Shown here in pieces: positions 41,229 to 52,250 of a stretch of 64,000 nt of DNA. This DNA comes from Seminavis robusta (lineage: Eukaryota > Bacillariophyta > Bacillariophyceae > Naviculales > Naviculaceae). Location: positions 1-64,000 of the forward strand of contig CAICTM010000119.1 of NCBI GenBank assembly GCA_903772945.1. The letters are read 5' to 3'. Each line of letters opens with the position of its first letter. Positions within the stretch are counted from its first letter, which is position 1. Below the pieces are notes generated by a model that saw only the letters and a list, made by a program, of their open reading frames with translations, ran no database searches and had not been told where the DNA came from. Made by a program: the position numbers and the translations under genes.

Positions 41229-44200
41229 ATGGCTACCGCTACTGTGTTGGGCTTTGGAGCCAGGGCTCCTCCCAAGGTTTGTCTTCTGTTTTTCAATGGG
41301 TATCATAACTACGTTAGTCTAGTTATTTGTTCTGATCCTTCTTCATTAATTTTGCAATTTTTCAGGTCCTGAATCTCTTGGCCAAGACTGTGGCAGACAA
41401 TGGCACTGCGACAATCATTCCCAAGCGTTCCCAAAGCATTTCCTTGGCACTCTGCGAAGCACCCTATCGCACGTTTCTCACCACCACTCCCCAAGAAAGT
41501 AATAAAACACCCGCCAAAAACTTGATCCTCTACTGTTTGCCCACTGGCGTGGCGGAATATGTGGCCACGGATGAAGCGGCCACGGTACGATCGTCCATCT
41601 TGTCCACAACAACAACAACCAACACTGTAGTGGCCGTGTATAGTGTCGAAACGGACCAACTTTTGGGAGGTGACGAGACGGCCTTGTTGGCGGCCATTCG
41701 TGGCGATGACGGTGCTTCTGCCTTTGGCAAAGCGGCTCTCTTGGCACTGGCAAAATTGGACACAATGGCAGCCGACCAATTGATGATTTCCGCCGAAAAT
41801 AAAGATGTCGTGATTGTGGTGGGATCCGGTGGACGAGAACATGCCCTGGCAGTAGCCGTGGCCAAGTCACCATTGGTAGGCAAGGTGATTTGTTGTCCTG
41901 GAAACGGTGGCACTCAAGTCGAAGGAGGAAAAATCACCAATGCCGAAGGAGTCAATGGAAAACAGGATAATGCCACTGTGATTGATCTAGTCAAACGAAC
42001 CAGTGCCAAAATGGTTGTGGTAGGACCCGAGGCGCCTTTGGTGGCGGGGTTGGTGGATGAATTGGCAGTGGCTTGTCCGGATGTCATGGTTTTTGGACCC
42101 AGCAAAGCAGCTGCTGAACTGGAGGCTAGTAAGGTATGGCGGCTTGAAGAGAAAAAAACTCAAATTTTCTCAAGTTGCAATCCGTTCCATGTTCTGACAT
42201 TAGACTATTTGTCATCTGTTCTATTTATCATTTTTGAAAGGCATTTACCAAGGACTTTTTGCAGGAACACGACATTCCCACGGCAAAGTATAAGAATTTC
42301 ACAAGTGCTGACGAGGCAATTGCGTATGTAGAATCCTTGGAAGAATCGGATCGACAGGTGGTCAAAGCGTCTGGGCTGGCTGCTGGAAAGGGTGTGTTAC
42401 TACCCACAAACAAGGCAGAAACCATTGCAGCCGTTAAGGAAATCATGTCGGACAAGGCATTCGGAGCCGCTGGTGATACATGTGTCATTGAATCATTTCT
42501 AACGGGACCGGAAGCGTCTTGTTTTGCCCTGTGCGATGGAAAGACAGCCGTTCTCATGCCTGCCGCACAGGATCATAAACGAGCACTCGACAACGATCAA
42601 GGTTTGAACACGGGAGGAATGGGTGCCTATGCCCCGGCTCCTTGTGTCACACCCAACTTGCAACAGGAAATTGAAGCCATGTGTGTCAAGACGGTCGAAA
42701 AAATGGCAGAACGAGGAACTCCTTACGTGGGACTCCTATACGCAGGAATGATGTGAGTATGCTGCAATACACCCCTTGTCCTTATTGTGTACTGCAACTG
42801 GCTCATCTAAATCTTGCGTCTGGAATGAACAGCTTGACACCAAACGGTCCCTACATGCTCGAATACAACTGCCGCTTTGGTGACCCCGAAACGGAAGTTG
42901 TCCTCCCTCTCTTGGAGACAGACTTGTATGAGGTTTTCAAAGCATGTTGCACGGGGACTTTGGGTTCGATTGATGTTCGTTTCAAGGAGAACACTTGTGC
43001 TGCTACAGTAGTTTGTGCTGCTAAAGGTTACCCCGAAAAGTATCCAAAAGGTATGAAAATCGAAGACATTGCTGCTGCAAACGCATGCAGTGGTGTCAAG
43101 GTCTATCATGCTGGAACCAAAATTGACGATTCCGGGGCCACTCTTTGCTCCGGTGGTCGGGTCGTGACTGTTACTGGAATGGGGGATAGCCTGCAGGCTG
43201 CCCTCAATGCTTCCTATAAGGGAGTTAGCAAACTAGCCTTTCTGGATGGAAGTGGCCAAAGCTTGATGCATTTCAGAACGGATATTGGAAAGAAAGCTGT
43301 CGAAAAGAAACTAAGAATTGGTGTATTGGGCTCGACACGAGGTACCGCGTTGATTCCTGTTATTGAAGCGTGTGCCAATGGCTCAATCAACGCTGAAATC
43401 GTTGCGGTTCTGAGCAACAAGTCTACGGCACCAATCCTCGACAAGGGACGGGCCCTTGGCGTCACGGTTTCAACAAAGTTCGTTTCTGCCAAAGGGCTGT
43501 CGAGGGACCAATACGACGCAGAATGCACGGCCAGCCTTGTCAAGGCAGGAGTCGAGTTTGTTCTACTCGTTGGTTACATGAGAATTCTCTCCAAGCCATT
43601 CACAGATTTCTGGAAGGGTCGTTGCATTAACGTTCACCCGTCGCTGCTCCCGAAGCATGCTGGCGGGATGGATCTCCAGGTAAGCGAGCAGTACATTGAG
43701 TTTCAAGGGATACTGGTTTTGCCTTTTCTCAGAAACGCGACACTATATGCAGGTTCATCAAGCAGTCCTTGACGCCGGGGAGAAAGAAACGGGCTGCACA
43801 ATCCACCAGGTTACGGAGGAGGTTGACGGCGGTCCAATAGTGGTTCAGAAGGTGGTTCAGGTGAGTTTGCATTTTGTGTCTTCAATTGAATTGGACTTTG
43901 TTGGACATCGCTAAACAAGTTGACACCGATCGATGGTTCAGGTGGATGAGGGCGAAACAGCAGAATCATTGAAAGCAAAGGTCCAGGCTCAAGAAGGACT
44001 AGCGTTTATCGAAGCTATTGAAACGGTATGTCGTGGTGGGGTTATCACATACGCGGACGCTGGAGTGAACATTGACGAAGGCAACCGTTTGGTCGAACTG
44101 ATAAAACCACTTTGCAAGTCAACGAGGCGTTCCGGGTGTGACGCGGATCTGGGTGGTTTCGGTGGATTGTTTGATCTTGCTGCAGCAGGGTACAACACGA

Positions 44201-45081
44201 GCGACACTGTTATCATCGGTGCCACCGATGGCGTGGGGACAAAACTGAGAATTGCACACGCTACAAAGAAGCATGAAACCGTCGGCATTGATCTGGTTGC
44301 TATGTGCGTGAATGACCTCATCGTTGCCGGTGGCGAACCGCTCTTTTTCCTGGATTACTTCGCGACAGGTCGCCTGGAAGTCGAGGAAGCAGCCGCAGTG
44401 GTGAAGGGAATCGCGGAAGGATGCAGGCAAGCACAGTGTGGCCTCATTGGAGGGGAGACCGCAGAAATGCCTTCAATGTACAGTGATGGCGAGTATGACC
44501 TCGCTGGTTTCAGTGTTGGAGCTGTGCACAGAGACCGAATCCTGCCGAAAGGTGTGGCGGAAGGCGACGTCCTACTTGGTCTATCGAGCAGCGGAATTCA
44601 TAGCAATGGCTTCAGTCTAGTCCGGAAGCTGATTGCAAATGAAGGACTTGACTTCAGCAGCGCGTGCCCGTGGGATCCTGATTCAGTCTCTATCGGCGAC
44701 TCTCTTTTAACGCCGACCAAGATTTATGTAAAGTCTTGCTTACCGCTCATTAAGGATGGACTCCTAAAGGGGCTGGCTCACATTACTGGAGGGGGGCTCC
44801 TGGAAAACCTTCCAAGAAGCCTTCCAAGTGAATTGGGCGCTGAAATCACAGGGCACCCGCCGCTGCCACAGGTTTTTAAATGGATGAAGATTGCCAGTGG
44901 ATTGGACGACAGCGAGATGTTGCGGACCTTCAACTGTGGTGTTGGTATGGTTCTGATTCTGGACGAAAAGTCCGTATCAACTGCCACAGAGCTCCTCAAG
45001 TCAGCCGGAGAAACAGATGTTTTCCGGCTCGGAACTGTAGTGAAGGGCAGCAAAGTGACAGTTACTGCTTCCCTGACCTGA
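41229..45081 (+). CDS. GART: Trifunctional purine enzyme, order GARS-GART-AIRS
   Basis: It catalyses steps 2, 3 and 5 of de novo purine synthesis: glycinamide ribonucleotide synthetase (PurD), GAR formyltransferase (PurN) and AIR synthetase (PurM). The six exons are 41229-41276, 41366-42133, 42241-42752, 42833-43679, 43753-43860 and 43942-45081. All have GT-AG introns of 73-107 bp, and they join in frame to 1140 residues. GARS begins near residue 162 (VVIVVGSGGREHALA) and includes KASGLAAGKGVLLP and LEYNCRFGDPETEVVLPLL. GART starts near 603 (LRIGVLGSTRGTAL) with catalytic pieces INVHPSLLP and EEVDGGPI. AIRS starts near 796 (ITYADAGVNIDEGN) with GATDGVGTKL, LIGGETAEMPSMY and HITGGGLLENLPR. About 160 residues before GARS match no family I know. 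Animals have GARS-AIRS-GART and yeast lacks the PurN part, so the order here is permuted. Confidence 0.93.
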
Positions 45082-45101
45082 TATAAGTCATAGTAATCAT
45101 C

Positions 45102-47520
45102 CTATTGCTCATCTTCCTCGGTCCAATCGAAATGAAGTTGATCGAGATCACCGTGGAGATCCTCGACCTTGGCGATTAGCCGCTTCCACTCCTTCAAAGT
45201 TGGTGTCCGTCCTTCGACCCTTCAGAAAACGAACAAGTTGCGATTGATCGGCGAAGTCGTGAGATGGTGGACAACATAATGGCAACCATGCCACGCGAAG
45301 GTGACGTACAATTCATTCCTGACTTCCAGTATCAGCTCGTTTGTGGTCAGCATGTCCTGTTCCAACTCCTTTGGAACGGGATCGTTAATCCCCAGGTGAA
45401 TGCTGCCTTTCAAGGCGTTGGGTTCGTCAGGGTTCGGAAGTCCTGCCCCGTAACGCGACGTCACTGGATTGCTCGATTCAGAGTCTTTGTTTTGCGCAAG
45501 AAGATTGCTGATGATGATCTCCTCGCCACTTTGGACACGCATTACCTTTGGCCATACAATACATCCGTTCGCAGTCGAAGCAACCATCAATGAAGTTGCA
45601 GCCCAAAGAAAGGCATTGACGTCTGGCGACGTCTTCGCAGTGGTTGCTAGCTGATCCAATGAGATTGCCATCAAGGTCACAATTGTGTTGATTGTTGCTG
45701 CTTGGAACACACCATGACTTTCATTGAATGCAGACGGTAAATCCCGGCATACCCACGCCAACGCGACAGCAGCACCGAAGGCTAAACTAACCAAGGCAAT
45801 TCCAGTGCGTCTAATCCACTGTCCCCCCTCATCACATTCCACCCTTCCAAGTGATTGAGAGGCGTCGACCCTCGTGTTCAGGCCTTCGTCGTAGACAATC
45901 ATGCCAATAAGTTGCATAAGAAATTGTGGAAAAGATAGCCAGAGAATAAGCCTCGTCGTCTCCATAGCCGTGGCCTTTTGTCGAAAGCCACCCTTTGCTG
46001 GGGCCCGCTTCTGTTCCGACTTCATCATATTGTATGGAAACCGGGCAATGTGGGTAAGCAACCCGACAAAGTACCTTTTCAAAAATGTCATGGATTTTTT
46101 CTCCGTCGCCTTACTGGCCCTTCTTCCAATAGACATGGCCTGAGATACTGTCACGTACACCCTCCACGTTCGACCCACCAGAATCGCTGCCATCATGGTC
46201 AGCGGGACGAACTCCAGAAAGTTCCCAGCTCGACAGTGCCAGTCATTCGTTGGAAGGAACGTGAACATGAAGACGTAGACAAAAATGGAGCAGGCCACCA
46301 ACCAGCATAAGAAATGCCATTGGGCCAGCTTCATCACAATATGTTGTCGATGATGCACAATGTAGCCCAAGAGCAGCAATGATATGAAGGCAAAGACGCC
46401 CGATACAGACCCTATACCAATTTTCATGGCGTTTGATACTCCCAGGATCAGCGGCACTGGCAATGCTTCGATCACATTCTGGGGAACTGCATCGCCTATT
46501 TCAAGCTGAAAAACATGTAGATGAGTCATCAACGGAGGAAAAGGTAACCGCTGCAGTGGCACCGGTCAAAGCTGACTCACCCAGACGGTCTCATTATGAG
46601 CTAGTGCCAAGATTGGCGAGGCCGAAAGCTCCGCCACAGCAGCTACACCGACATCGGAAAAGTTGGACAGAGACTCTTCCACAGCGACAACAGGCAAGTG
46701 GATGTGAGAATGGCCGATTACAAAGAAAGTCCCGGCGGAGACTTTTGGCAACCTGATGGTGAACTGATGCCTGACTTGGAAAAACCGAGGCGATATCTCC
46801 TGCATCTTAAGCTCTATCCATGCAGTGAATAGATGATTCCCAATCTGCACAGCCTTCAGGTCGTTCTCGGTCGTATCTCGACTGCCCAGCCATCCATCCC
46901 GTTCGATCACGGCGTAATCTGAGATGTTCAAATCCAGGAAACCAACGTTTATGGGGTTGCAAAATCCAACGTGTCTAGTGTCACAAAGGATAAGACGAAA
47001 AAAGAGTGTCGTGTAGTCCTCTGAAGTATCATTGTAGTCGCCTACTTCAAAGGCAACATTGCCCCGTCCTGGCTCAGCAATGGATCCCGCAATGTGATCG
47101 AAGTGGACGGTTGCATCCAACTCGAATTTGTAAGGTGTTTCAAAGTACATGATTTGATTATCGTCAAATTCGCCGCTGTGATTCTGGTTTGATCAAAAGC
47201 TCAGGGTTAGAAGGTGTAACGTCCAGTTTGATAAAGAGATACCATTCGAAATTTGCTTGTCCTACCAAGTCGACGGGCCTTAAGCTGAATGAGGTGCCTT
47301 CAGGACAGGACGGCTGCATCATAAAGTCACTTGCTTTGAAGCGAAAGTCTGACATGTTTAACAGCGGCAACGTCCAGCAAATGGGATCTGCCCCACCATC
47401 CACATCGTAACCATTCAAGGTGAATGGCACCGACGCAGCGACGACCAACGGTAGCGGTAGCAGCGCAGCCGGTAGTAGTCCCCCAAACACGGCCCTGATT
47501 GCCACCATTCTTTCACCCAA
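45102..47520 (-). CDS. Class C GPCR-like seven-helix receptor
   Basis: The four exons 47520-47266, 47183-46581, 46505-45310 and 45219-45102 join in frame to 723 residues. Residues 1-29 are a signal peptide. Residues 30-300 form a cysteine-containing extracellular domain with many N-x-S/T sites that I do not recognise and that is too short for a Venus flytrap. Seven hydrophobic helices lie at about 310-590. The block VFAFISLLLLGYIVHHRQHI with later LVGRTWRVYV is typical of the class C (7tm_3, GABA-B-like) family. The last exon is inferred: the frame otherwise continues to 45222, but the donor TTGTACGTC and an acceptor at 45220 give a better ending, GRTPTLKEWKRLIAKVEDLH, then GDLDQL, a coiled-coil tail as in GABA-B receptors. 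The stop is 20 bp from the GART stop on the other strand. Confidence 0.75.
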
Positions 47521-48589
47521 CGTCCTCCAGTGACGATGCCTCCCTCCGAAAATTAAGTAGTCAAAGTCTATGTTGAACTGGTTCTATGATACCGACGAGA
47601 GAGCGACGACTAACAGCAGAGTGGCACCAGATTCAGATTCGATTCTCATTCATTGTGTGTCGCTGGTCGATGGTTTGATGGTTTGTGATTTCCGGTGGAA
47701 GTTCGCCGTTGCATTCGGCCCCGACAGCAAAAGTGCCAGCAGCTCGGACGACCAAAACGTTAAAGCTTTGAGTGCCGCTAATAAGAGTTAGGGATCGTGT
47801 GGTCAAAACAAGGCTGGTCCTGTGTGAGAAGCTCCACTATCCAAAAGCAACTACCACTGTTCAGGGATCCGAGCTGAGGCTTGGGATCCGGATAAGCGAC
47901 GGTATGCTCTGGGGGCCTAGCTAGCTAGCTAGCTAGGTCAAGAGAACGAGATTGGGCGAAAGCAAATGAGCCATGGCCAGGATGCAGGAACCAAGATCAT
48001 CAACCAATTCGACGAGGACAAGAGGACAAGAGGAAGTCAGAAGGTGGCATCAATCCCAGGCTTCGTTGAGTCTCATTGCATGTTCTTGTAGGTAGCCATA
48101 AGACAAAGAAATGTTTTGTCTCGTGGAGCGACTTGCCTCGCCTATTTTCGGCGGTGCAATAGATTTTGGATTTCCCATGAGCTGATTTCAGCGCCCGAGG
48201 TGAACTCCGTGCCGTCTTTGCCCCCACGTATACCGGTATGATCTTGATCTTTTGACTCTTGGGAGCATTACTGCTCCTGTGCGATCGAGAGCGGCGAAAA
48301 GAAAACGTACGAAATGACTCGACTCTTACTCTTGCCATTGGTCATTCCAACCTGGGCATGGCGTTTGCTCAAGGGCCACTCCTGTGCTCGAAGACTAGCT
48401 AGAGCCCACGTGATGTTCACCTTCACTATGAAATCTGACACGTGGAGCAAATGATCAAAGGTTGGCCAACCCAAGACAACAAAGTAGACAGCTCGCGGTT
48501 TTAAATAGCGATTAGAACTAGTTCCATCGGAGATAGACAAAAATGTGATCCGCAATTTTCCTCTTGGGCAATGCACCGTGCGGACTTTA
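47521..48589. other. Spacer with perfect (CTAG)5
   Basis: No supported gene. The frames on the minus strand at 48000-48338 and 48268-48720 have no domain and overlap the next gene out of frame. A perfect run of five CTAG units is at 47917-47936. The receptor promoter lies at the left side. Confidence 0.5.
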
Positions 48590-49384
48590 CTACCAGTCCC
48601 ATGCGTGCTGAGTTGCGCTAGATGTGTGAGTTGTGGCTGATGAGTCCATCTGTTTTCTTTGTTCTGATCGGATCTGTTGAATGGCTTTGCGAATGGCGTC
48701 CATGTCAAATTCCTTGCCAAATCGCTCGTATTGTGTGTACTTGAGCTCGCCTTTCTTGTTGAAGATCATGACACCCCCCTTGGTCCAAAAGTCACCACAA
48801 CCAACATTTGACTCGATGCCTTTTCCTCGTGTTCTTCGGAACAAACTGTATGCTCTCTTCATCAGTTGGAACTTGCATACCTTCTTGCCGCCCATGGCGT
48901 GAAAGATCTTCCAATGATCATCTTTGTACATAGGATGATGAAAGTATTCTTCATAAAAGTCCACCAGAGCCTGATCATCCACTCCCGCCTCTTTGACAGC
49001 GCCCACGAGAGCTATCTTCTTGTCTTGTTTGGCCAACTCGGACAGTTGGAGCCCGTGTTCTCGGCACCCAGCACAACCCGGAGTTCGCACCGCAAACAGA
49101 ACCGTCACATTGGCCCCGACATCCCGTCGCTCCTTGATAGTCATGGACTTGAGGTCAGTGGTGCTATTGGCAACGTTGACGACCCCAAAGGAAGGATTGA
49201 CACGGCGAAGTGGAATGTTGTAGAGTGCCTTGGTTTTTACTTTGTAAGATTCGTCGACTCCATCCGTTCTTTCACTTGTGTCTGAAGCTTCCGTGGCTGA
49301 TGTGGAGGCAGACTCTCGAACCTTGAGCATCCCGAGCTCATGTGGGAGTTCCTGAGGTAGGTTAGAAATGATGGCTGTTGACAT
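48590..49384 (-). CDS. Peroxiredoxin-like 2 (PRXL2/AhpC-TSA-like) redox protein
   Basis: This single exon encodes 264 residues. I start at the first in-frame ATG at 49384 (MSTAIISNLP); the frame is open about 120 bp further upstream without an ATG. The thioredoxin-fold core reads VTVLFAVRTPGCAGCREHGL, with a CAGC motif where PRXL2 proteins have C..C, then LVGAVKEAGVDDQALVDFYE and YFHHPMYKDDHWKIFHAMGG. It continues with a glycine-rich block GVMIFNKKGELKYTQYERFG near the end. Known relatives are thiol-disulfide oxidoreductases or prostamide synthases. The N-terminal 75 residues are Ser/Thr-rich and not conserved, and no clear signal peptide is seen. Expected location is cytosol, or plastid if a transit peptide is hidden. 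Confidence 0.8.
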   Translation of the reverse strand: MSTAIISNLPQELPHELGMLKVRESASTSATEASDTSERTDGVDESYKVKTKALYNIPLRRVNPSFGVVNVANSTTDLKSMTIKERRDVGANVTVLFAVRTPGCAGCREHGLQLSELAKQDKKIALVGAVKEAGVDDQALVDFYEEYFHHPMYKDDHWKIFHAMGGKKVCKFQLMKRAYSLFRRTRGKGIESNVGCGDFWTKGGVMIFNKKGELKYTQYERFGKEFDMDAIRKAIQQIRSEQRKQMDSSATTHTSSATQHAWDW

Positions 49385-50051
49385 GGTTTTTGTTGATGGC
49401 AAGTTGTGAGTTGCTGTGCTTTCCAAGGATTTTGTGAGAGAAGCGAAACGCTGTGAACTGCCTGAGCCGCATTCGGAAGGGATTGGAGTGTTGCTCGTGC
49501 ACTCCAACCCAGGACTGGTGTCGCGTTCGATCGAAGCCGTCCGGGGAAGCTCTTGGAAACTCGCGTTTGGACCAAAGTGGATCAGGTGGCATAACTAGCC
49601 TGCAGGTCTGCAAGGCCACCTAGCTTTACATCGAACCGGCCACCCACCTCACAACTTTGTTCAAAAGCTGCTGATGAAGCATGCAACCAGAACCGCATCC
49701 GTCAAAGCATGGCAACCAAACCCATGTACCGGTACTCACTCTGAAAGCCGCTGAGAATGCAACTAGCTAGCAACTACAAACTACAGTACAGACACCAGAA
49801 CCGCATCGGTCAATGCATGGCAACCAAAACTATGGACTTGACTCACTCAAGGTGTTTGATGGCACTTTCTATTTCTTATTCCCATATTTCTAACACCATA
49901 CTGGAAGCGTAGCTGGTGGATCGTTAGGATCAACCTGCCGTATCTCAAAAGTAACAAAACTGGACATCAGCAAGAAGGATACGAGTATTTTGGCTTGTCC
50001 ATAGATGATTGACATTGCATTCAGCCAATTACAATACATCACAGGCCATGC
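49385..50051. other. Spacer with 54 bp direct repeat
   Basis: No gene is seen. Positions 49687-49740 and 49795-49847 are two similar copies of a segment beginning CCAGAACCGCATC and containing GCATGGCAACCAAA. They lie 300-460 bp upstream of the PRXL2 start and may be part of its promoter or a simple tandem duplication. Confidence 0.55.
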
Positions 50052-51416
50052 TCATGCGGGACTCTCTCTTCCAACCGTGTTGTCCTTGGACGCTTCTTGA
50101 TTGTTGTCATTGTTGTCGCCAACTTCTTCTTCTACATCATCTTCGTCATGATTGTCGTTGCCACTCTGATAGTTGGCAATGGTGGCCGATCGTTGTGCCT
50201 TCCAATTGTCAAGCCACGTTTGCCAGGTGGGGCGTGCACTACTTCGACTGACGGTAAAGTTGATGACTTTGCCCACAATGGCACTGGTCATGGCTCTGGT
50301 AAGGGCATCTCTCATATCACCCGACCGTCGCATCAACTGTTCCATGTCGTTGTGCGTCCATCTCCACACAATACAATCTTCTCGTGCCATGACGGTATAC
50401 ATGGCATGGGCGGCGGCGAGCGGGGGCGGAGGTGAATTGTTCTTGTTCTGTTTGGTCTTCTTTTTTTCTTGCTGTTGTTGCATTTCTTTCTCCCAACAGG
50501 CTTCCAAGAATGCCATTTCTCCCACCCAGGCACCGGATGTTCCACTGTTACCTTTATTGTTATTGTTGTTGTTACTGTCATGCTGATCCTGCAGTGGCGT
50601 GGCAGAAGCCGCTGTCAAATATCGGCCAAGAATGGATGCTCGTGTGGATCCTTCCACCACCAAATAGACATGTTCAATCTTTTGTCCTTGTTTGATGACG
50701 GGTGAATTTTTGGGCACGGCAATTTGTTCGGCCTTGTTGGCAATGACTTCGAATTGTTTGGGTGTTATACCGTACAGTGCAAAGTATTTTTGGAAACAGG
50801 CTTCTTGTTGGGGCGTCATTTCGACGTGGGAGTGTCGTTCGTTCACAATTTGAATGATAAAATAAGTGTTGACGGATGCAAATAAACTGGTCCAACCAAT
50901 CATTAACCACTTGATGGGGGCTTGAAATAGATTGTACACGATAAAACACACGGATCCCGTGACGGAGAGAGACCGCAACTCCAACACGTCCGTCCGTGTA
51001 AATGCCAACAAGGTACAGAGGGATCCCGCATTCATAATGAGCACGGGAGCATTGAGTTTTAAAAATTCCAAAGCCCGCTCCAGTATATCTCGTGCTTGTT
51101 GTGTCTGCTGTGTGGATTGCGCCGCCGTTGCCGTGGTCACATTGCTAGCAGTTTCGACTTTGGGTGGCAGCGACTGCAAGGGTTTGGGCATGGGTGGAGT
51201 GGGGCTGGGTAGCTTGGGCAATTGTGGAGCCGTTTGTCGCGGTGGGACACGGATTCGAAAGAATTGGCCATTGTGGACTCCCTTTAGGATGCGAGGACGA
51301 GTCCGATTGCGAAGGCTATTCTCATAGTTGGAAAATACCTTGTTCAAGTTGTCACTACTGTTGCGATAGCGTATCACGCGGTCCAGAAACTGCTTGTTCT
51401 GGCGAGGGAGTTTCAT
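50052..51416 (-). CDS. Popeye-like membrane protein with cyclic-nucleotide-binding fold
   Basis: This single exon encodes 454 residues. A basic N-terminus and a proline-rich linker precede three hydrophobic segments at about 120-190 (VLIMNAGSLCTLLAFTR, VTGSVCFIVYNLFQ and LMIGWTSLFASVNTYFIIQI). After them is a cNMP-binding-like domain (FALYGITPKQFEVIANKAEQ, then IEHVYLVVEGS and GAWVGEMAFLEA). This order, three helices followed by a cyclic-nucleotide-binding-like domain, is that of Popeye-domain proteins, which bind cAMP in animals. The domain is interrupted by a Gln/Asn/Lys-rich low-complexity insert at about 285-345, and the C-terminus is acidic. The phosphate-binding residues of a true binding cassette cannot be judged by eye, so ligand binding is uncertain. 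Confidence 0.7.
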   Translation of the reverse strand: MKLPRQNKQFLDRVIRYRNSSDNLNKVFSNYENSLRNRTRPRILKGVHNGQFFRIRVPPRQTAPQLPKLPSPTPPMPKPLQSLPPKVETASNVTTATAAQSTQQTQQARDILERALEFLKLNAPVLIMNAGSLCTLLAFTRTDVLELRSLSVTGSVCFIVYNLFQAPIKWLMIGWTSLFASVNTYFIIQIVNERHSHVEMTPQQEACFQKYFALYGITPKQFEVIANKAEQIAVPKNSPVIKQGQKIEHVYLVVEGSTRASILGRYLTAASATPLQDQHDSNNNNNNKGNSGTSGAWVGEMAFLEACWEKEMQQQQEKKKTKQNKNNSPPPPLAAAHAMYTVMAREDCIVWRWTHNDMEQLMRRSGDMRDALTRAMTSAIVGKVINFTVSRSSARPTWQTWLDNWKAQRSATIANYQSGNDNHDEDDVEEEVGDNNDNNQEASKDNTVGRESPA

Positions 51417-51839
51417 AGTGATGAATAATTATAGAAAGCAGGATAGATAGTATGCTCTGATGGGCGGTGTGGGGTTGGTGTTTCTGGAGTGCTGATGGCG
51501 GTTTGACTTTGTTTGGTTTTGCGGTTGTGATGTTGAGAGAGAGGAAAAAGAAGAAGGAAAGAGAAGAAAAGTGAGAATTTGTTTCACCGGTCTCAAAAGG
51601 TGACGTCAGTTCAAGTTAGTTCGGTGAAGGCATTCACAAAGATCCAAAAGATACAGACATCGTCGAAGGCTTGAGCTCGCGAACCCGAAGCAAAGAAGAA
51701 GCGAAGAAGCAAAGCAACACAAAGACCACCACGAAAGCACAGAAGGTGCCAGACTCCGTACCAGGTAGCACCCTTGTTGGTGTAGTGTTGCAGTGCAGCA
51801 GTAATGGCAGCCGCCATGGGTTTCGGCGGTGATATTAGT
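51417..51839. promoter_or_regulatory. Divergent promoter region, Popeye-like gene side
   Basis: No gene is seen apart from the beginning of the open frame at 51804. A purine-rich stretch (GAGAGAGGAAAAAGAAGAAG) lies at 51536-51555. Confidence 0.35.
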
Positions 51840-52250
51840 GGTAACGTCACCAACGAAAGAGATGGCAATCTTCTAGTTAGCAGGAATAATAATGTCGTAG
51901 TTCAATCTTTTTCTAGTCGTCGTCGTCATGTCAGCTCGGCAGATATCATCTCAGAAAAGTGCCCAGAACCGTCCGCACACCAATGTGAACTTGCAGGGCT
52001 GCATGGGATTCTGTCCTTGGTCGGCACTATCGGCAACACATCTCCTATCACCCTGGGTTCCAATATTAGTACATACCTGGATGCAACTAGTCTCGTGCAC
52101 TGGATTTCCAGGGTTGGTGGACCACCAATTCACAACAGCAAGGACTTTGATACCCTAATAATACATCAGTTAAGCCAGAGCAATACATGCACTTTTCAGT
52201 GGTCTAGTAACATCCTTTTGAACCACAACAATGGCAATGAAGAAAACTCT
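51840..52250 (+). repeat. Dispersed repeat, copy B
   Basis: This is the homologue of 27040-27500 in the same orientation. Its open frame begins at an ATG (51804) and runs without a stop into the gene at 52386, so it may supply a 194-residue N-terminal extension to that protein, or it may simply be an old insertion just upstream. Confidence 0.65.

Noticed and set aside
42285-42756. Reading exon 3 of GART through its donor as a separate short protein
   Set aside because: The donor GTGAGT and the following acceptor join conserved PurD blocks in frame.
45222-45309. Unspliced continuation of receptor exon 3 to a stop at 45222
   Set aside because: A good donor and acceptor pair gives a longer, more protein-like coiled-coil tail. 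I keep the unspliced end only as an alternative.
47184-47265. A 37 bp intron alternative in the receptor gene (donor GTTACACC)
   Set aside because: It also restores the frame, but the 82 bp intron with donor GTAGGA fits the usual intron size in this window.
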